A DNA stretch of 64,000 bases from Lysobacter sp. yr284 (GCF_900107375.1 NZ_FNPT01000001.1:806001-870000), one strand, 5' to 3'. Positions 42,913 through 52,792 are shown, counted from the first letter of the stretch. Numbers and translations are program-made. Notes: generated by a model not told the origin, from the letters alone.

Positions 42913-43685
42913 AGGTCGTTGTCGTCGCCGGGCACGCGGGTCAGGATCTCGACCCCGTCTTCGGTCACCGCGACGGTGTGCTCCCACTGCGCCGACAGCT
43001 TGCGGTCCTTGGTCACCACGGTCCAGCCGTCCGGCAGGGTCTTATGCCGGTAGGTGCCTTCGTTGATCATCGGCTCGATGGTGAAGGTCATGCCGGGAAC
43101 CAGCTTGATGCCCTCGCCCGGCCGGCCCACGTGCAGCACCTGCGGCTCTTCGTGGTAGACCCGGCCGATGCCGTGGCCGCAGTAATCGCGCACCACGCTG
43201 AAGCGTTCGGCCTCGGCGTAGGTCTGGATGATGTGGCCGATGTCGCCGAGGGTGGCGCCGGGCTTGACGAAGCGGATCGCGCGGAACATCGCCTCGCGGG
43301 TCACCTCGACCAGGCGCTTGGCCATGACCGAGGGCGTGCCGGCGTAATACATGCGGCTGGTGTCGCCGTGCCAGCCGTCCTTGATCACGGTGACGTCGAT
43401 GTTGACGATGTCGCCGTCCTTGAGGATCTTCGAATCGCTGGGAATGCCGTGGCAGATGACGTTGTTGACCGAGGTGCACACGGTCTTGGGGAAGCCCTTG
43501 TAGCCGACGTTGGCCGGGATCGCCTTCTGCACGTTGACGATGTGGTCGTAGCAGATGCGGTCCAGCTCGCCGGTGCTGACGCCGGGCTTGACGTAAGGGG
43601 CGACGACCTGGAGCACCTCGGCGGCCAGGCGGCCGGCGACGCGCATCTTCTCGATCTCTTCGGGGGTCTTGATAGAAATGGCCAT
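42909..43685 (-). CDS. map: Type I methionine aminopeptidase
   Basis: 258 residues, the size of the short type Ia enzyme. Metal ligands are in VNIDVTVIKDGWHGDTSRM (two Asp), YCGHGIGRVYHEEPQ (His), TIEPMINEG (Glu) and SAQWEHTVAV (Glu). It removes the initiator Met from nascent proteins. The start MAISIKTPEEIEKM fits the family; a Met six codons upstream (43703) is possible. It heads the map-glnD-dapD operon and is divergent from rpsB, a common arrangement in proteobacteria. A repeat B pair lies in the 550-bp gap to rpsB. Confidence 0.93.
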   Translation of the reverse strand: MAISIKTPEEIEKMRVAGRLAAEVLQVVAPYVKPGVSTGELDRICYDHIVNVQKAIPANVGYKGFPKTVCTSVNNVICHGIPSDSKILKDGDIVNIDVTVIKDGWHGDTSRMYYAGTPSVMAKRLVEVTREAMFRAIRFVKPGATLGDIGHIIQTYAEAERFSVVRDYCGHGIGRVYHEEPQVLHVGRPGEGIKLVPGMTFTIEPMINEGTYRHKTLPDGWTVVTKDRKLSAQWEHTVAVTEDGVEILTRVPGDDNDL

Positions 43686-43798
43686 GCCGGCATTATCGCT
43701 CATTCAGGCGACCGGGATCACCGCACCGTACGGTCCGCAGCGTGCCGGGACGGGCCATTGAAACGGTCTCAGACCATTCAGAGATCGCGCCTCGCTCT

Positions 43799-43884
43799 TG
43801 TGGGAGGGTCTTCAGGTCCGAGGGTCTTGTGCCGGATCGCCGCGATCCGAGCGGAAGGCATCGGGACTGAAGGCCCTCCCACAA
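43799..43884. repeat. Paired inverted copies of repeat family B
   Basis: GTGGGAGGGTCTTCAGGTCC and the complementary ACTGAAGGCCCTCCCAC arm, with the shared GGATCGCCGCGATCC centre. It lies in the divergent map-rpsB gap, upstream of the rpsB promoter. Confidence 0.7.
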
Positions 43885-43946
43885 GGGCACAAGCCGGGGC
43901 GCATCCGCTTTCCGCGGGGTCCCGGTCCCGGGCGGAAACCGCCGAT

Positions 43947-43975
43947 TTGCCCCCAGCCCCCGTCGCGGCTACAAT
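43947..43975 (+). promoter_or_regulatory. Sigma-70 promoter of rpsB-tsf
   Basis: -35 TTGCCC (43947-43952), an exact 17-bp spacer, and -10 TACAAT (43970-43975). The leader to the rpsB ATG is about 250 nt, long enough for the ribosomal-protein S2 autoregulation known in other proteobacteria. No other gene lies in 43704-44235. Confidence 0.75.
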
Positions 43976-44235
43976 TCCGCGGCTCTGCGACCGGACCGCC
44001 AGTTCCTGGCCCCGACCGCAGCCGTCCACGCCGGACGTCACCGGCGAATTCACACCTGCCGCCATTCCCCGTGCCGGGGTGCCGCCCAGGGCCAGGAGCC
44101 GCAAGCTCCGCCCGCAGCGGTTCGGACACGGAAGCGACAGGGAGGCCCAACCCCGGAACCACGCGACCGCGGCTCGCCGCGGCGCAGCGCCCATACCTTT
44201 CGCGGCGCCGGTTCCACTGCCTTCGGAGTTTTGCA

Positions 44236-45084
<849 letters not shown>

Positions 45085-45155
45085 TCGGCCCGCAGTCGCC
45101 GCACCGTCATGCAGCCGCGCGACACTGCGCGGCTGCGACACCCGCATCCCGCTCC

Positions 45156-45324
45156 CGCAGGAGCGGCGTAAGCCGCGACATAACCAAGCTGCGCGCGCGA
45201 ACCACCCGGGCCCGATCGGCCCTTGCGCGCGCATCGGAGCGAAAGGCTGGCCGGACACCATCGCTCCGGCCGATTTCGCGCATCGCGCCGCTTCGTTTTG
45301 TCGCGGCTTACGCCGCTCCTGCGA
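45156..45324. repeat. Widely spaced inverted pair of repeat family A in the rpsB-tsf gap
   Basis: GCAGGAGCGGCGTAAGCCGCGACA at 45158 and its complement TGTCGCGGCTTACGCCGCTCCTGC at the other end (about 45299-45322) flank about 120 bp. The arms match exactly, including the TAAGCC variant not shared with other copies. The gap has no gene. Confidence 0.8.
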
Positions 45325-45353
45325 CGAGCCACACGAATACCCGAGGTAATCTC

Positions 45354-46235
45354 ATGGCTGAAATCACCGCTTCCCTGGTCAAGGAACTCCGCGAGCGCAC
45401 CGGCGCCGGCATGATGGAGTGCAAGAAGGCCCTGACCGAAACCAACGGCGACCTGGAAGCCGCCGTCGAGTGGCTGCGCAAGTCCGGCGCCGTCAAGGCC
45501 GAGAAGAAGGCCGACCGCGTCGCCGCCGAGGGCCGCATCGCGGTCGCCCAGGACGGCGGCAAGGCCGTGCTGGTCGAGATCAACTCGGAAACCGACTTCG
45601 TCGCCAAGGACAGCAACTTCCTGGCCTTCACCGACGCCGTCGCCCTGGTCGCCCTGACCTCCGGCGCCGCCGACGTGGACGCCCTGAAGGCCGCCAAGCT
45701 GCCGTCGGGCGAGACCGTCGAGGAAACCCGCGCCGCGGTCATCGCCAAGGTCGGCGAGAACCTGCAGGTGCGTCGCCTGGTCCGCGTCGACAGCGCCAAC
45801 AACGTCGCCGCCTACGTGCACGGCGGCAAGATCGGCGTGCTGATCGAGCTCAAGGGCGGCGACGCCGAACTGGCGCGCGGCATCGCGATGCACGTCGCGG
45901 CGATGAACCCGCCGCACATCAAGGCGTCCGACGTCCCGGCCGAGTTCGTGGCCAAGGAAAAGGAAATCGAGCTGGCCAAGATGTCCGAGAAGGACAAGGC
46001 CAAGCCGGCCGACATCCTGGAGAAGATCATCAGCGGCAAGATCGCCAAGATCGTCAACGAGGTCACCCTGTACGGCCAGCCGTACGTGCTGAACTCGGAC
46101 CAGACCGTCGAGCAGGCGGTCAAGGCCGCCGGCGCCGACGTGGTCGGCATGACCCGCCTGGTCGTGGGCGAGGGCATCGAGAAGCAGACCGACGACTTCG
46201 CCGCCGAAGTCATGAAGCAGGCCGGCCTGGCGTAA
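45354..46235 (+). CDS. tsf: Elongation factor Ts
   Basis: 293 residues. The N-terminal UBA-like domain [27 protein letters not shown] and the TDFV motif in [11 protein letters not shown] identify EF-Ts, the nucleotide exchange factor for EF-Tu. A core of two subdomains and a C-terminal module ([17 protein letters not shown]) complete the usual length. CCGAGGTAAT precedes the ATG. It is linked to rpsB upstream and ends at a strong bidirectional terminator. Confidence 0.95.
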   Translation: MAEITASLVKELRERTGAGMMECKKALTETNGDLEAAVEWLRKSGAVKAEKKADRVAAEGRIAVAQDGGKAVLVEINSETDFVAKDSNFLAFTDAVALVALTSGAADVDALKAAKLPSGETVEETRAAVIAKVGENLQVRRLVRVDSANNVAAYVHGGKIGVLIELKGGDAELARGIAMHVAAMNPPHIKASDVPAEFVAKEKEIELAKMSEKDKAKPADILEKIISGKIAKIVNEVTLYGQPYVLNSDQTVEQAVKAAGADVVGMTRLVVGEGIEKQTDDFAAEVMKQAGLA

Positions 46236-46261
46236 GCCGCCCTACCCTGCTGCGCAGTACG

Positions 46262-46296
46262 AAAAAGGCCGCGGTTTCCGCGGCCTTTTTCTTTGG
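46262..46296. terminator. Bidirectional terminator after tsf
   Basis: AAAAAGGCCGCGG-TTT-CCGCGGCCTTTTT, a perfect 13-bp stem with A and T flanks, followed by CTTTGG. It can end tsf on the plus strand and the small secreted gene (ends 46318) on the minus strand. Confidence 0.9.
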
Positions 46297-46317
46297 CTCG
46301 GCGCCCGCGGCCGCCGA

Positions 46318-46551
46318 TCAGGGCTCCAGCGGCGGGCACGACTCGGCATAGCTGGTGGTGCGCGACACCACGGTCCATTGCCCGCCGGTATAGCGGTACT
46401 TGGTCAACACGATCTCGTAAGCCCAGCCGGCGTATTCGCAGGTGGTCTCGGTGTAGAACGATCCTTCGACCGGATCGGCCCGGGCCGCCGGCACCGACAA
46501 CAGCAGGCCGCACAGGCCCAGCGCGCACAGCGTCTTGCTCAGCACGTTCAT
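46318..46551 (-). CDS. Small secreted hypothetical protein, 77 residues
   Basis: The signal peptide covers about 1-25 (MNVLSKTLCALGLCGLLLS ... ARA). The mature peptide of about 52 residues has two cysteines (TTCEYAGWAYE and ESCPPLEP) and many Tyr, Trp and Thr. AGGAGGGG sits just before the ATG, a very strong ribosome-binding site. A 16-codon upstream extension was rejected. No family is recognised. It is next to three other small secreted genes on the same strand but does not share their SH3-like fold. Confidence 0.7.
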   Translation of the reverse strand: MNVLSKTLCALGLCGLLLSVPAARADPVEGSFYTETTCEYAGWAYEIVLTKYRYTGGQWTVVSRTTSYAESCPPLEP

Positions 46552-46681
46552 GTCCGACCCCTCCTGGGTCCGCGGCGAGGCATTCGCCGTGGCCATCATA
46601 GGGCGGCCAGCGGCGCGGCGGTCGCGGGCCCGGCGCCCGCGCGCCGACGCGGCGATCGCCGCGTCCGGGCCGCGTCTCGCC

Positions 46682-47086
46682 TCAGCCCGCCATCAACTCG
46701 ATCCAGCGGCCGTGCACCCAACCGGATTTGCACGGCCCGCGATATGGCTGCAGTTTGGCGATCGGCGAACCCACGCCGCAGCGGCCGAGCCGCGAATCCT
46801 CGCCGTAGACCACCGCGATCCACTCGCCGCGCTGGTCGCACATCATCACCCAGCGGTCTTCGCCGAGTTTGTCGGTCATCGCATACGCCGCGCCGGGACC
46901 GTCGCGCACCGCCAGGAAGCCGTCGCCGCCGGTCTTCAGGCCGTGCACGCGCCCCTGCGAGCCGCACGCGTCGAGAACCTCGTTGCCGCCGACCATCACC
47001 GGCACCGCGCGCGGCGGCGCGGCCACGGTCGCGTTCGCGCACAGCGCCAACGCCAGCGCGATCAGCGCCGATTTGCTCGATTTCAT
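46682..47086 (-). CDS. Secreted SH3-like paralogue 3 of 3
   Basis: 134 residues. The signal peptide ends near CANATVA. The mature domain has DGFLAVRDGPGAAYAMTDKLGEDRWVMMCDQRGEWIAVVYG, a bacterial SH3-like (SH3_3) pattern, plus conserved cysteines in LDACGSQGR, MMCDQ, GRCGVG and RGPCKSGWV. It ends with a WIELMAG-type motif shared with its two neighbours. Bacterial SH3 domains often bind peptidoglycan peptides; here the domain stands alone. About 55% of positions match the adjacent paralogue by eye, so it arose by tandem duplication. Confidence 0.78.
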   Translation of the reverse strand: MKSSKSALIALALALCANATVAAPPRAVPVMVGGNEVLDACGSQGRVHGLKTGGDGFLAVRDGPGAAYAMTDKLGEDRWVMMCDQRGEWIAVVYGEDSRLGRCGVGSPIAKLQPYRGPCKSGWVHGRWIELMAG

Positions 47087-47106
47087 CGCAATCTCCTCGA
47101 TCCGCC

Positions 47107-47514
47107 TCAACCGGCGACCACTTCGATCCAGGCCGTATTGACCCAACCCGATTCGCACGGGCCGCGGTAGACCTCGACCTCGGCGATGGCCCAGCTCACG
47201 CCGCAGGCGCTGGCGTCCGCGCCCGGCGGCGCGTACACCACGGCCGTCCAGCGGCCGCGGCTGCCGCACAGATACACCAGGCGGCCGTTGCCGAGCTTGT
47301 CGAGCATCGCGTAGTCGGCGCCGGGCCCGGCGCGCACGGCGAGAAAACCGTCGCCCTCGGCCTTGAGCCCGCGCACCCGCCCGGTCGAACCGCAGGCGTC
47401 CCATTCCTCGCTGCCGCCGACCTGCACCGGCACCGCGCGCGGCGGCGCGGCCTGGGCCGGAACCGCGGGCAGCGCCAGCGCCATCGCCAGCAGCGCCGCT
47501 TTGCTTGCCTTCAT
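47107..47514 (-). CDS. Secreted SH3-like paralogue 2 of 3
   Basis: 135 residues. Signal peptide MKASKAALLAMALALPAVPAQA, mature start APPRAVPVQVGGSEEWDACG. SH3-like core GFLAVRAGPGADYAMLDKLGNGRLVYLCGSRGRWTAVVY. Ends YRGPCESGWVNTAWIEVVAG. Four cysteines are placed as in paralogue 3, which starts 20 bp after this stop codon. AAGGAG lies before the ATG (minus strand near 47523). The signal-to-APPRAVPV junction is nearly identical to paralogue 3. Confidence 0.8.
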   Translation of the reverse strand: MKASKAALLAMALALPAVPAQAAPPRAVPVQVGGSEEWDACGSTGRVRGLKAEGDGFLAVRAGPGADYAMLDKLGNGRLVYLCGSRGRWTAVVYAPPGADASACGVSWAIAEVEVYRGPCESGWVNTAWIEVVAG

Positions 47515-47573
47515 CGCAATACTCCTTTATCGCTGCGCAAGTTCTTGCGATCCGATGCCGTGCGCGAGCGGCT

Positions 47574-47966
47574 TCAGCCGGCGACGATCCGGATCCAGTT
47601 CCAATGCACCCAGCCGAAATTGCACGGCCCCCGGTAGCGGCGGATATCGGCCGAATCGGGCTCGCAGCGCATGCCCGAACCCGGCGGCGGATACATCACC
47701 GACACCCAGCGGCCTTCGCTGCGGCACAGCCGGACCCGGCGCTCGCTGTCGAGCCGGTCGACCGGCGCATAGCCGGTACCCGGCCCCTCGCGCACCGTCA
47801 GGAAGCCATCGCGCCCGGCCTTGAGCCCGACTACTTGGCCGATCGATTCGCAGGCGCCGCCTGCGCCGATGTCGCCCACCGGCGTGGACGCGGGCGGCTC
47901 GGCCGCGGCCGCAACCGCGAGCAGCGCCAATGCGCCGCCCAGACATACCAAAATCGTTCGATTCAT
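47574..47966 (-). CDS. Secreted SH3-like paralogue 1 of 3
   Basis: 130 residues. Signal peptide MNRTILVCLGGALALLAVAAA, then a Pro/Gly linker. SH3-like core DGFLTVREGPGTGYAPVDRLDSERRVRLCRSEGRWVSVMY; end RGPCNFGWVHWNWIRIVAG. The cysteine set is the same as in its paralogues but sequence has diverged most. It is the first gene in transcription order of the three; gaps of 59 and 20 bp suggest one operon. AAGGAGC precedes the start. A 23-codon Arg-rich upstream extension was rejected. Confidence 0.78.
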   Translation of the reverse strand: MNRTILVCLGGALALLAVAAAAEPPASTPVGDIGAGGACESIGQVVGLKAGRDGFLTVREGPGTGYAPVDRLDSERRVRLCRSEGRWVSVMYPPPGSGMRCEPDSADIRRYRGPCNFGWVHWNWIRIVAG

Positions 47967-48057
47967 CGCTGCGCTCCTTGCCGCGCCATCCCGCTCTTCC
48001 CTGCCGCCCGCGCCAGCGCGCCGCCGCGGCGGCACGCCGGCGAGGACTCCGCCGGGT

Positions 48058-48750
48058 TTACTCGCCGCTCTGGAAGTAGACCTCTTCGTACGGCTGCACC
48101 ACCACCCAGCCGTTGCCGGAGAACTTGAGCTGGATGCTCTCGCCCGAGCCGCGGCCGAACAGCGTGCCCAGCGAGATGTCGGTGACGATGTCCGGGCTCA
48201 GCCCGCCCGACCACGCCACGGTGGCGTTGGGGTCGGTGAACACCGGCTGGTCCGGGGTCACCGCCAGGGTCAGCGGCTCGTAGTGCGAGGTGATCGCGAC
48301 CACGCCGCTGCCGCTGAGCTTGATGTTGAACAGGCCGCCCGACATCATCCCGGCGACCTTGCGCATCATCTTGATGTCCGAGGCGATGCCGTCCTCGAAG
48401 GCCAGCACGTCGTTGCCGTTGACGAAGATCGACTCGCCGTTCAGGCGCAGCAGGGTGATCTTCTTGCCGGCGTCGGCGACGTAGACCCGGCCCTGGCCTT
48501 CCATCTTCATCAGCTGGGTGCCTTCGCCGCTGATCGCCTTCTTCAGCAGATTGGTGAAGCCCTGCTCCATCAGGCCCTGGCGCACGAACTTGACCCCGCC
48601 GCGGTAGGCGACCATCGAGCCGGACTTGGCCCAGACCCGGCCGTTGAGCTTGACCTCCAGCAGGTGCGAGCTCTCCAGCTCGAACGCGTCGGGGCTGAGG
48701 TCCTTCTGCTTGGAGCTCTCGAGGAATTCGTTGAGGTTCTTGATCGTCAC
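48058..48750 (-). CDS. AIM24 family protein
   Basis: 230 residues. The beta-rich AIM24/TIGR00266-type fold is supported by [63 protein letters not shown] and [25 protein letters not shown]. The family is related to the mitochondrial AIM24 protein; in bacteria its role is unknown, with a possible link to membrane or scaffold functions. The start is a GTG at 48750 with AAGGAG 8 bp before it; the longer ORF continues into the divergent pyrH promoter region. It lies 91 bp upstream of the SH3-like genes on the same strand. Confidence 0.85.
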   Translation of the reverse strand: MTIKNLNEFLESSKQKDLSPDAFELESSHLLEVKLNGRVWAKSGSMVAYRGGVKFVRQGLMEQGFTNLLKKAISGEGTQLMKMEGQGRVYVADAGKKITLLRLNGESIFVNGNDVLAFEDGIASDIKMMRKVAGMMSGGLFNIKLSGSGVVAITSHYEPLTLAVTPDQPVFTDPNATVAWSGGLSPDIVTDISLGTLFGRGSGESIQLKFSGNGWVVVQPYEEVYFQSGE

Positions 48751-48930
48751 TTGGCCATCTCCTTGGGTGGTGCGCGGCGCGCCCGGGGGCGGCGACGGCC
48801 GCGGCGGTTCCTGTAGCGGACCTGCGGCGGCGATCATACAGGCTGAACGTGGCCCGCCGCCGGTCGCGGGAGCGGCCGAAAAGCGCTGCGGCCGGCCCAT
48901 TCCCGCACGCCGCGGACGCCGGGCTTGGGC

Positions 48931-48936
48931 TACAAT
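48931..48936 (+). promoter_or_regulatory. -10 box upstream of pyrH
   Basis: TACAAT in the context GGGCTACAATTCCGG, the same context as the rpsB -10 (CGGCTACAATTCCGC). It is 35 bp before the pyrH ATG. The -35 region is weak. Confidence 0.5.
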
Positions 48937-48970
48937 TCCGGCCGTTTTCCGCCTTCCCCCGAGACCGCCC

Positions 48971-49693
48971 ATGTCCCAGCTCGCCTATCGCCGTGTCCTG
49001 TTGAAACTTTCCGGCGAGGCGTTGATGGGGGACGAGGATTACGGCATCGATCCCAAGGTCATCGGCCGGCTCGCGCGCGAAGTCATCGAAGTGCAGCAGG
49101 CCGGCGCCGAAGTCGCGCTGGTGATCGGCGGCGGCAACATCTTCCGCGGCGCGGGCCTGGCGGCCGGCGGCATGGACCGGGTCACCGGCGACCAGATGGG
49201 CATGCTGGCCACGGTCATCAACGCCCTGGCGATGCAGGATTCGCTGGAAAAGCTCGGCGCCAAGGTGCGGGTGATGAGCGCGATCAAGATCAACGACGTG
49301 TGCGAGGACTACATCCGCCGCCGCGCGATCCGCCACCTGGAAAAGGGCCGCATCGCGATCTTCGCCGCCGGCGTCGGCAGCCCGTTCTTCACCACCGACT
49401 CCGGCGCCGCGCTGCGCGCGATCGAGATCGGCGCCGACCTGTTGCTCAAGGCGACCAAGGTCGACGGCGTGTACGACAAGGATCCGAAGAAGCACAGCGA
49501 CGCGGTGCGCTTCGACAAGCTCAGCTACGACGAGGTGATCACCCGCGACCTGCAGGTCATGGACACCGCCGCGTTCGCGCTGGCGCGCGACAGCGAACTG
49601 CCGCTGCGCATCTTCGACATGAGCCAGCCGGGCGTGCTGCTGAGCATCCTGCGCGGCGAGAACATCGGCACCCTGGTGCAGGGCCGCGGCTGA
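48971..49693 (+). CDS. pyrH: Uridylate kinase (UMP kinase)
   Basis: 240 residues, the standard length. [62 protein letters not shown] and [12 protein letters not shown]-like [15 protein letters not shown] match the bacterial UMP kinase of the amino-acid kinase fold. It makes UDP from UMP and is a hexamer regulated by GTP and UTP. The usual pyrH-frr adjacency is broken here by the BlaI/M56 pair and a CDF gene. Confidence 0.95.
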   Translation: MSQLAYRRVLLKLSGEALMGDEDYGIDPKVIGRLAREVIEVQQAGAEVALVIGGGNIFRGAGLAAGGMDRVTGDQMGMLATVINALAMQDSLEKLGAKVRVMSAIKINDVCEDYIRRRAIRHLEKGRIAIFAAGVGSPFFTTDSGAALRAIEIGADLLLKATKVDGVYDKDPKKHSDAVRFDKLSYDEVITRDLQVMDTAAFALARDSELPLRIFDMSQPGVLLSILRGENIGTLVQGRG

Positions 49694-50032
49694 GGCCGGA
49701 GGGCCGCGCCGGCGGCCGGCGCGGACGCGCGCAACGACGACGAAGACAAAGAGACGGCCTCGGGCGCACTGCGACCGGGGCCGTTGCCTTATGCGGGGAA
49801 CGCGTCGGGCGAAGTACGGGAATGAGGGTGTTTCGGTGGGTTCGGCCCAGCCCGGCCGGTGGGTTCGGCTCGATGAGTTCGGCCGGCTCGGCCCGACGCG
49901 CTCGATAGACGCGCTCGGCCCGGCTTCGATCGGCTCGTATCGTTCGGTTCGCCCGCGCCGCTTGGTTTGCGCATCGATGTGCGGGTCTGCACGCGGCCAA
50001 GCGCATCGCGCCAGGCCGGCTCGCAGCGCGAG
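49694..50032. other. 339-bp gap after pyrH
   Basis: A long-loop inverted repeat, ACGGCC ... GGCCGT, near 49755-49785 followed by TGCCTT may end pyrH transcription. The rest has short, irregular GGTTCGGC/CGGCTCG-type repeats (49830-49950) and no credible gene. Confidence 0.4.
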
Positions 50033-52387
50033 TCAGGCGCCGGCGTCGACCAGTTCGCGCCGCACCTGGCGCATCGCTTGCTCGACCGCGCGCAGCGACT
50101 CGCGCCGGATCGCTTCGCCGTCGCGCAGCGTCGCGCCCGCGCCGGCCGCGGCCTCGCGGCGCAGCGCATCGACGTCCAGCGCCTCGACCGCGCGCCGCGC
50201 GGTGTCCGCGTAGGCCTGCAGGCGCGCCCGGTCGGCCGCGCCGATGCGGCCGTCGCGCTGCGCCTGGCCGGCGTCGCGATGCGCCTGCTGGCTGTCGCGC
50301 AAGGCCTGCTCGACGTCGCGCTGCAACTGCGCCGAATCCAGCGGCTGCTGGCGGGCGTCGCGCGCGCGCTGTTCGGCGTCGCGCCGCGCCTGGGCGCCGT
50401 CGCGCTGGGCCTGTTCGCGATCGCGCTGGCGCTGGGCCGCGTCGCTGCGGGCCTGCTCGGCGTTGCGCCGCGCCTGCTCGGCGTCGTACCGGGCCTGCTC
50501 GCCGTCGCGCTGGCGCTGGCCGGCCTCGAGCCGGGCCTGCTCGCCGTCGCGCCGCGCCTGTTCCGCATGGCGCAGCGCGTGGGCGCGGTCGCGCTGGGCC
50601 TGCTCGCGGGCCAGCCCGGCATCGCGCAGGGCCTGGTCGGCGTCGCGGCGGGCCTGTTCGGCATCGCGCAACGCCTGCGCGCGGCTGCGCTCGGCCTCGA
50701 TCCGCGCGCGCTCGCCTTCGGCGCGGGCGCGGCGGCCTTCTTCCTGCGCCTGGCGCCCGGCCTGTTCGGCCTGCGCGCGCGCGCGATCGGCCTCGGCCCG
50801 GGCGCGGCGTCCCTCCTCGCGCGCCTCGCGTCCGGCGCGTTCGGCCTCGATCCGGGCGCGCTCGCCTTCCGCGCGCGCGCGGCGGCCCTCTTCCTGCGCT
50901 TCGCGCCCGGCGCGCACGGCCTCGCGCGCGGCCTCGGCCGCTTCGATCTCGGCTCGCGCGGCGTCGCGCTGCATGCCGTCCAGGCGCGCGCGGGTGGCGG
51001 CGTCGCGCACGGGTTCGTAGCGGCCGTCGTCCATGACCCGGAAGTACTGCCCGTCCTTGATCGCCCAGACCCGCATATCGCCGTTGTTGATCTCGGTGAT
51101 GCGCTGTTCGCCGCGGACGCTCTTGCCGTCGTTGATGACGACCTTCGACTCGCTGCGGGTGGCGGTGCGGGTGGGCGCAGGCGCGCTCGCCGCGGCCGCG
51201 CCGGCGACGGCGGGCGCGGCGACGGCCGCACTGGCGACAGGAGCCGCAACGGCCGCGCCCGCAGTGGCCGGGGCCACGACGTTCGCGGCGACGGCGCCGA
51301 CGGTCGCGGCCGCAGCGGCTTCGGCGGCGGCGGTGACCTTGTACGGCACCAGTCCGAACGCGGCCACCGCAGCGATCAGCGCGGCGCCGCCCAGGCGCGC
51401 GATGAAGGTGCGCTCGGCCGGCGCGCGCGCGGCGAGGGTCTTGTTTTGCAGCATGGTCAGTCTCCGTTTGAGCACGGTATAGGTGGGCGACGCGCCGGCC
51501 ACGCCGGTCGCCGGACGCGGCGCCACGCCCAGGCGCAGCAGCAGCCGGCCGTAGTCGTGGGCGGCGTAGCGGCGGCTGTCGAGCACGGCCGCGTCGCAGG
51601 CCTGCTCGCGGGCGACCGCGTATTCACGCGCGATCACGTGGGCGAGCGGGTGGAAGAAGAACAGGTGGCGCGCCAGCGCCGGCACCCAGCCCCACCACAG
51701 GTCGCGGCGGCGCAGGTGGGTCAGTTCGTGGTGCAGGGCCATGGCCAGTTCGTCGTCGCTGAGTTCGGCCAGTTGCCGCTGCGGCAGCAGCACGGTCGCC
51801 GGCGGGCCGACCAGTTGCGGCGAATCGATCTGCGCCGACACCCGCAGCGGCGGCAACCGGCGCAGGCCGAGGCTGGCGCCGAGCGCGCGGTAGGCGCGCA
51901 GCGCCGGGCCGTGTTCGCATTCGTCGGCGCCGGCGACGCGGCGGCGCACCGCCAGGTAGGCGCGCGCGCTGGCCACCGCCAGCACGATCACCCCGGCCAG
52001 CCACAACGCCGCGAACAGCGCCGGCCACGACAGCCACTGCAGCGCGTCGGCCGGCGCGGCGGCCTGCGCCGGCGCCGCGGCCAGGTCGGCGCGCGTCACC
52101 AGGTAAGGCATCTGCGCGGCCGGCGACAACTGCGCGGCCGCCGGCGCGGCGGCGGCTTCGGCGGTGCGCTGCCAGTCCGCCGGCAGCAACGCCAGCTCCA
52201 GCGGCGCCGGCCACAGCGCGCCGACCAGCAACTGCAGCGCCGCGCACCACCACAGCCAGCACCGCACCGCCGCGCTCGGCCGCAGCCAGCGCACCAGCAG
52301 CCAGATCGCCGCGACCATCAGCAGCGATTGAACGCCGGCGGCGAACAGCCGCGGCAGCAAGACGTCGCCAATCCAGTGCAGGGTCAT
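50033..52387 (-). CDS. BlaR1-like M56 membrane metallopeptidase with long coiled tail
   Basis: 784 residues. About four membrane helices lie in the first 330 residues. The zinc motif HELTH (220-224, ALHHELTHLRRRD) and the downstream metal Glu region REYAVAREQACDAAVL are those of M56/BlaR1 proteases. Following a helix near 330-350 and an Ala/Val-rich stretch is a DUF-like segment (VVINDGKSVRGEQRITEINNGDMRVW). The last 300 residues are Arg/Ala/Glu/Gln repeats (ARRDAEQ-type heptads), a long coiled coil in the periplasm. In known systems the protease cleaves a BlaI repressor upon signal. The BlaI-like gene is just upstream (1-bp gap). No penicillin-binding sensor domain is seen; the coiled tail likely replaces it. 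Confidence 0.85.
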   Translation of the reverse strand: MTLHWIGDVLLPRLFAAGVQSLLMVAAIWLLVRWLRPSAAVRCWLWWCAALQLLVGALWPAPLELALLPADWQRTAEAAAAPAAAQLSPAAQMPYLVTRADLAAAPAQAAAPADALQWLSWPALFAALWLAGVIVLAVASARAYLAVRRRVAGADECEHGPALRAYRALGASLGLRRLPPLRVSAQIDSPQLVGPPATVLLPQRQLAELSDDELAMALHHELTHLRRRDLWWGWVPALARHLFFFHPLAHVIAREYAVAREQACDAAVLDSRRYAAHDYGRLLLRLGVAPRPATGVAGASPTYTVLKRRLTMLQNKTLAARAPAERTFIARLGGAALIAAVAAFGLVPYKVTAAAEAAAAATVGAVAANVVAPATAGAAVAAPVASAAVAAPAVAGAAAASAPAPTRTATRSESKVVINDGKSVRGEQRITEINNGDMRVWAIKDGQYFRVMDDGRYEPVRDAATRARLDGMQRDAARAEIEAAEAAREAVRAGREAQEEGRRARAEGERARIEAERAGREAREEGRRARAEADRARAQAEQAGRQAQEEGRRARAEGERARIEAERSRAQALRDAEQARRDADQALRDAGLAREQAQRDRAHALRHAEQARRDGEQARLEAGQRQRDGEQARYDAEQARRNAEQARSDAAQRQRDREQAQRDGAQARRDAEQRARDARQQPLDSAQLQRDVEQALRDSQQAHRDAGQAQRDGRIGAADRARLQAYADTARRAVEALDVDALRREAAAGAGATLRDGEAIRRESLRAVEQAMRQVRRELVDAGA

Positions 52388-52388
52388 G

Positions 52389-52775
52389 TCAGTCCTCCTT
52401 GCGCCGCGCTTGCAGGTCGGCGACCAGGCTTTCCAGTTCGGCCAGTTCGGCGTCGCTGACCTGGGCGCGCTGCGACATCCACGCCACGAACGGCGACAGC
52501 GAGCCCTGCAACGTGTTGGCGACGAAGCTGCCGACCGCCGAGCGCATCACGTCGTCGGCCGGGGTCTGGGTGGCGTAGCGATACACGCCGCCGACCTTGC
52601 GCCGGCGCAGGTAGGCCTTGGCGCGCAGCCGCTCCATCATCGTCAGCACGGTCGAGCGGGCCAGCCCGCGCGCCTCGCCGAAGTCGGCGGCGACTTCGCC
52701 GACCGAGGCGTCGCCGCGCTCGGAGAGGTAGTTCAGCAGCGCCAGTTCCTGGTCGCCGATCGACTTGCGCGCCAT
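52389..52775 (-). CDS. BlaI/MecI-family transcriptional repressor
   Basis: 128 residues. The winged helix-turn-helix of the penicillinase-repressor family includes SIGDQELALLNYLSERGDASVGEVAADF, RSTVLTMMERLRAKAYLRRRKVGGVYRYA and a C-terminal dimerisation helix. It probably represses its own operon and is inactivated by cleavage by the M56 protease encoded 1 bp downstream. Two palindromes resembling BlaI operators lie upstream of its start. The start MARKSIGDQ was chosen; a 54-codon in-frame extension runs through the operators. Confidence 0.9.
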   Translation of the reverse strand: MARKSIGDQELALLNYLSERGDASVGEVAADFGEARGLARSTVLTMMERLRAKAYLRRRKVGGVYRYATQTPADDVMRSAVGSFVANTLQGSLSPFVAWMSQRAQVSDAELAELESLVADLQARRKED

Positions 52776-52792
52776 CGGGAATCGCCTCTTAG

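Noticed and set aside
46318-46551. Fourth SH3-like paralogue
   Set aside because: Lacks the GFLAVR-GPG core and the four-Cys pattern; only the signal peptide and small size are shared.
50244-51020. CRISPR-like repetitive region
   Set aside because: The repetition is the codon pattern of the coiled-coil heptads (ARRDAEQ type), with imperfect units and no spacers.
49967-52459. 830-residue forward open frame over the M56 gene
   Set aside because: Complement of the repetitive M56 coiled-coil region; the minus-strand frame has clear M56 motifs and the BlaI neighbour.
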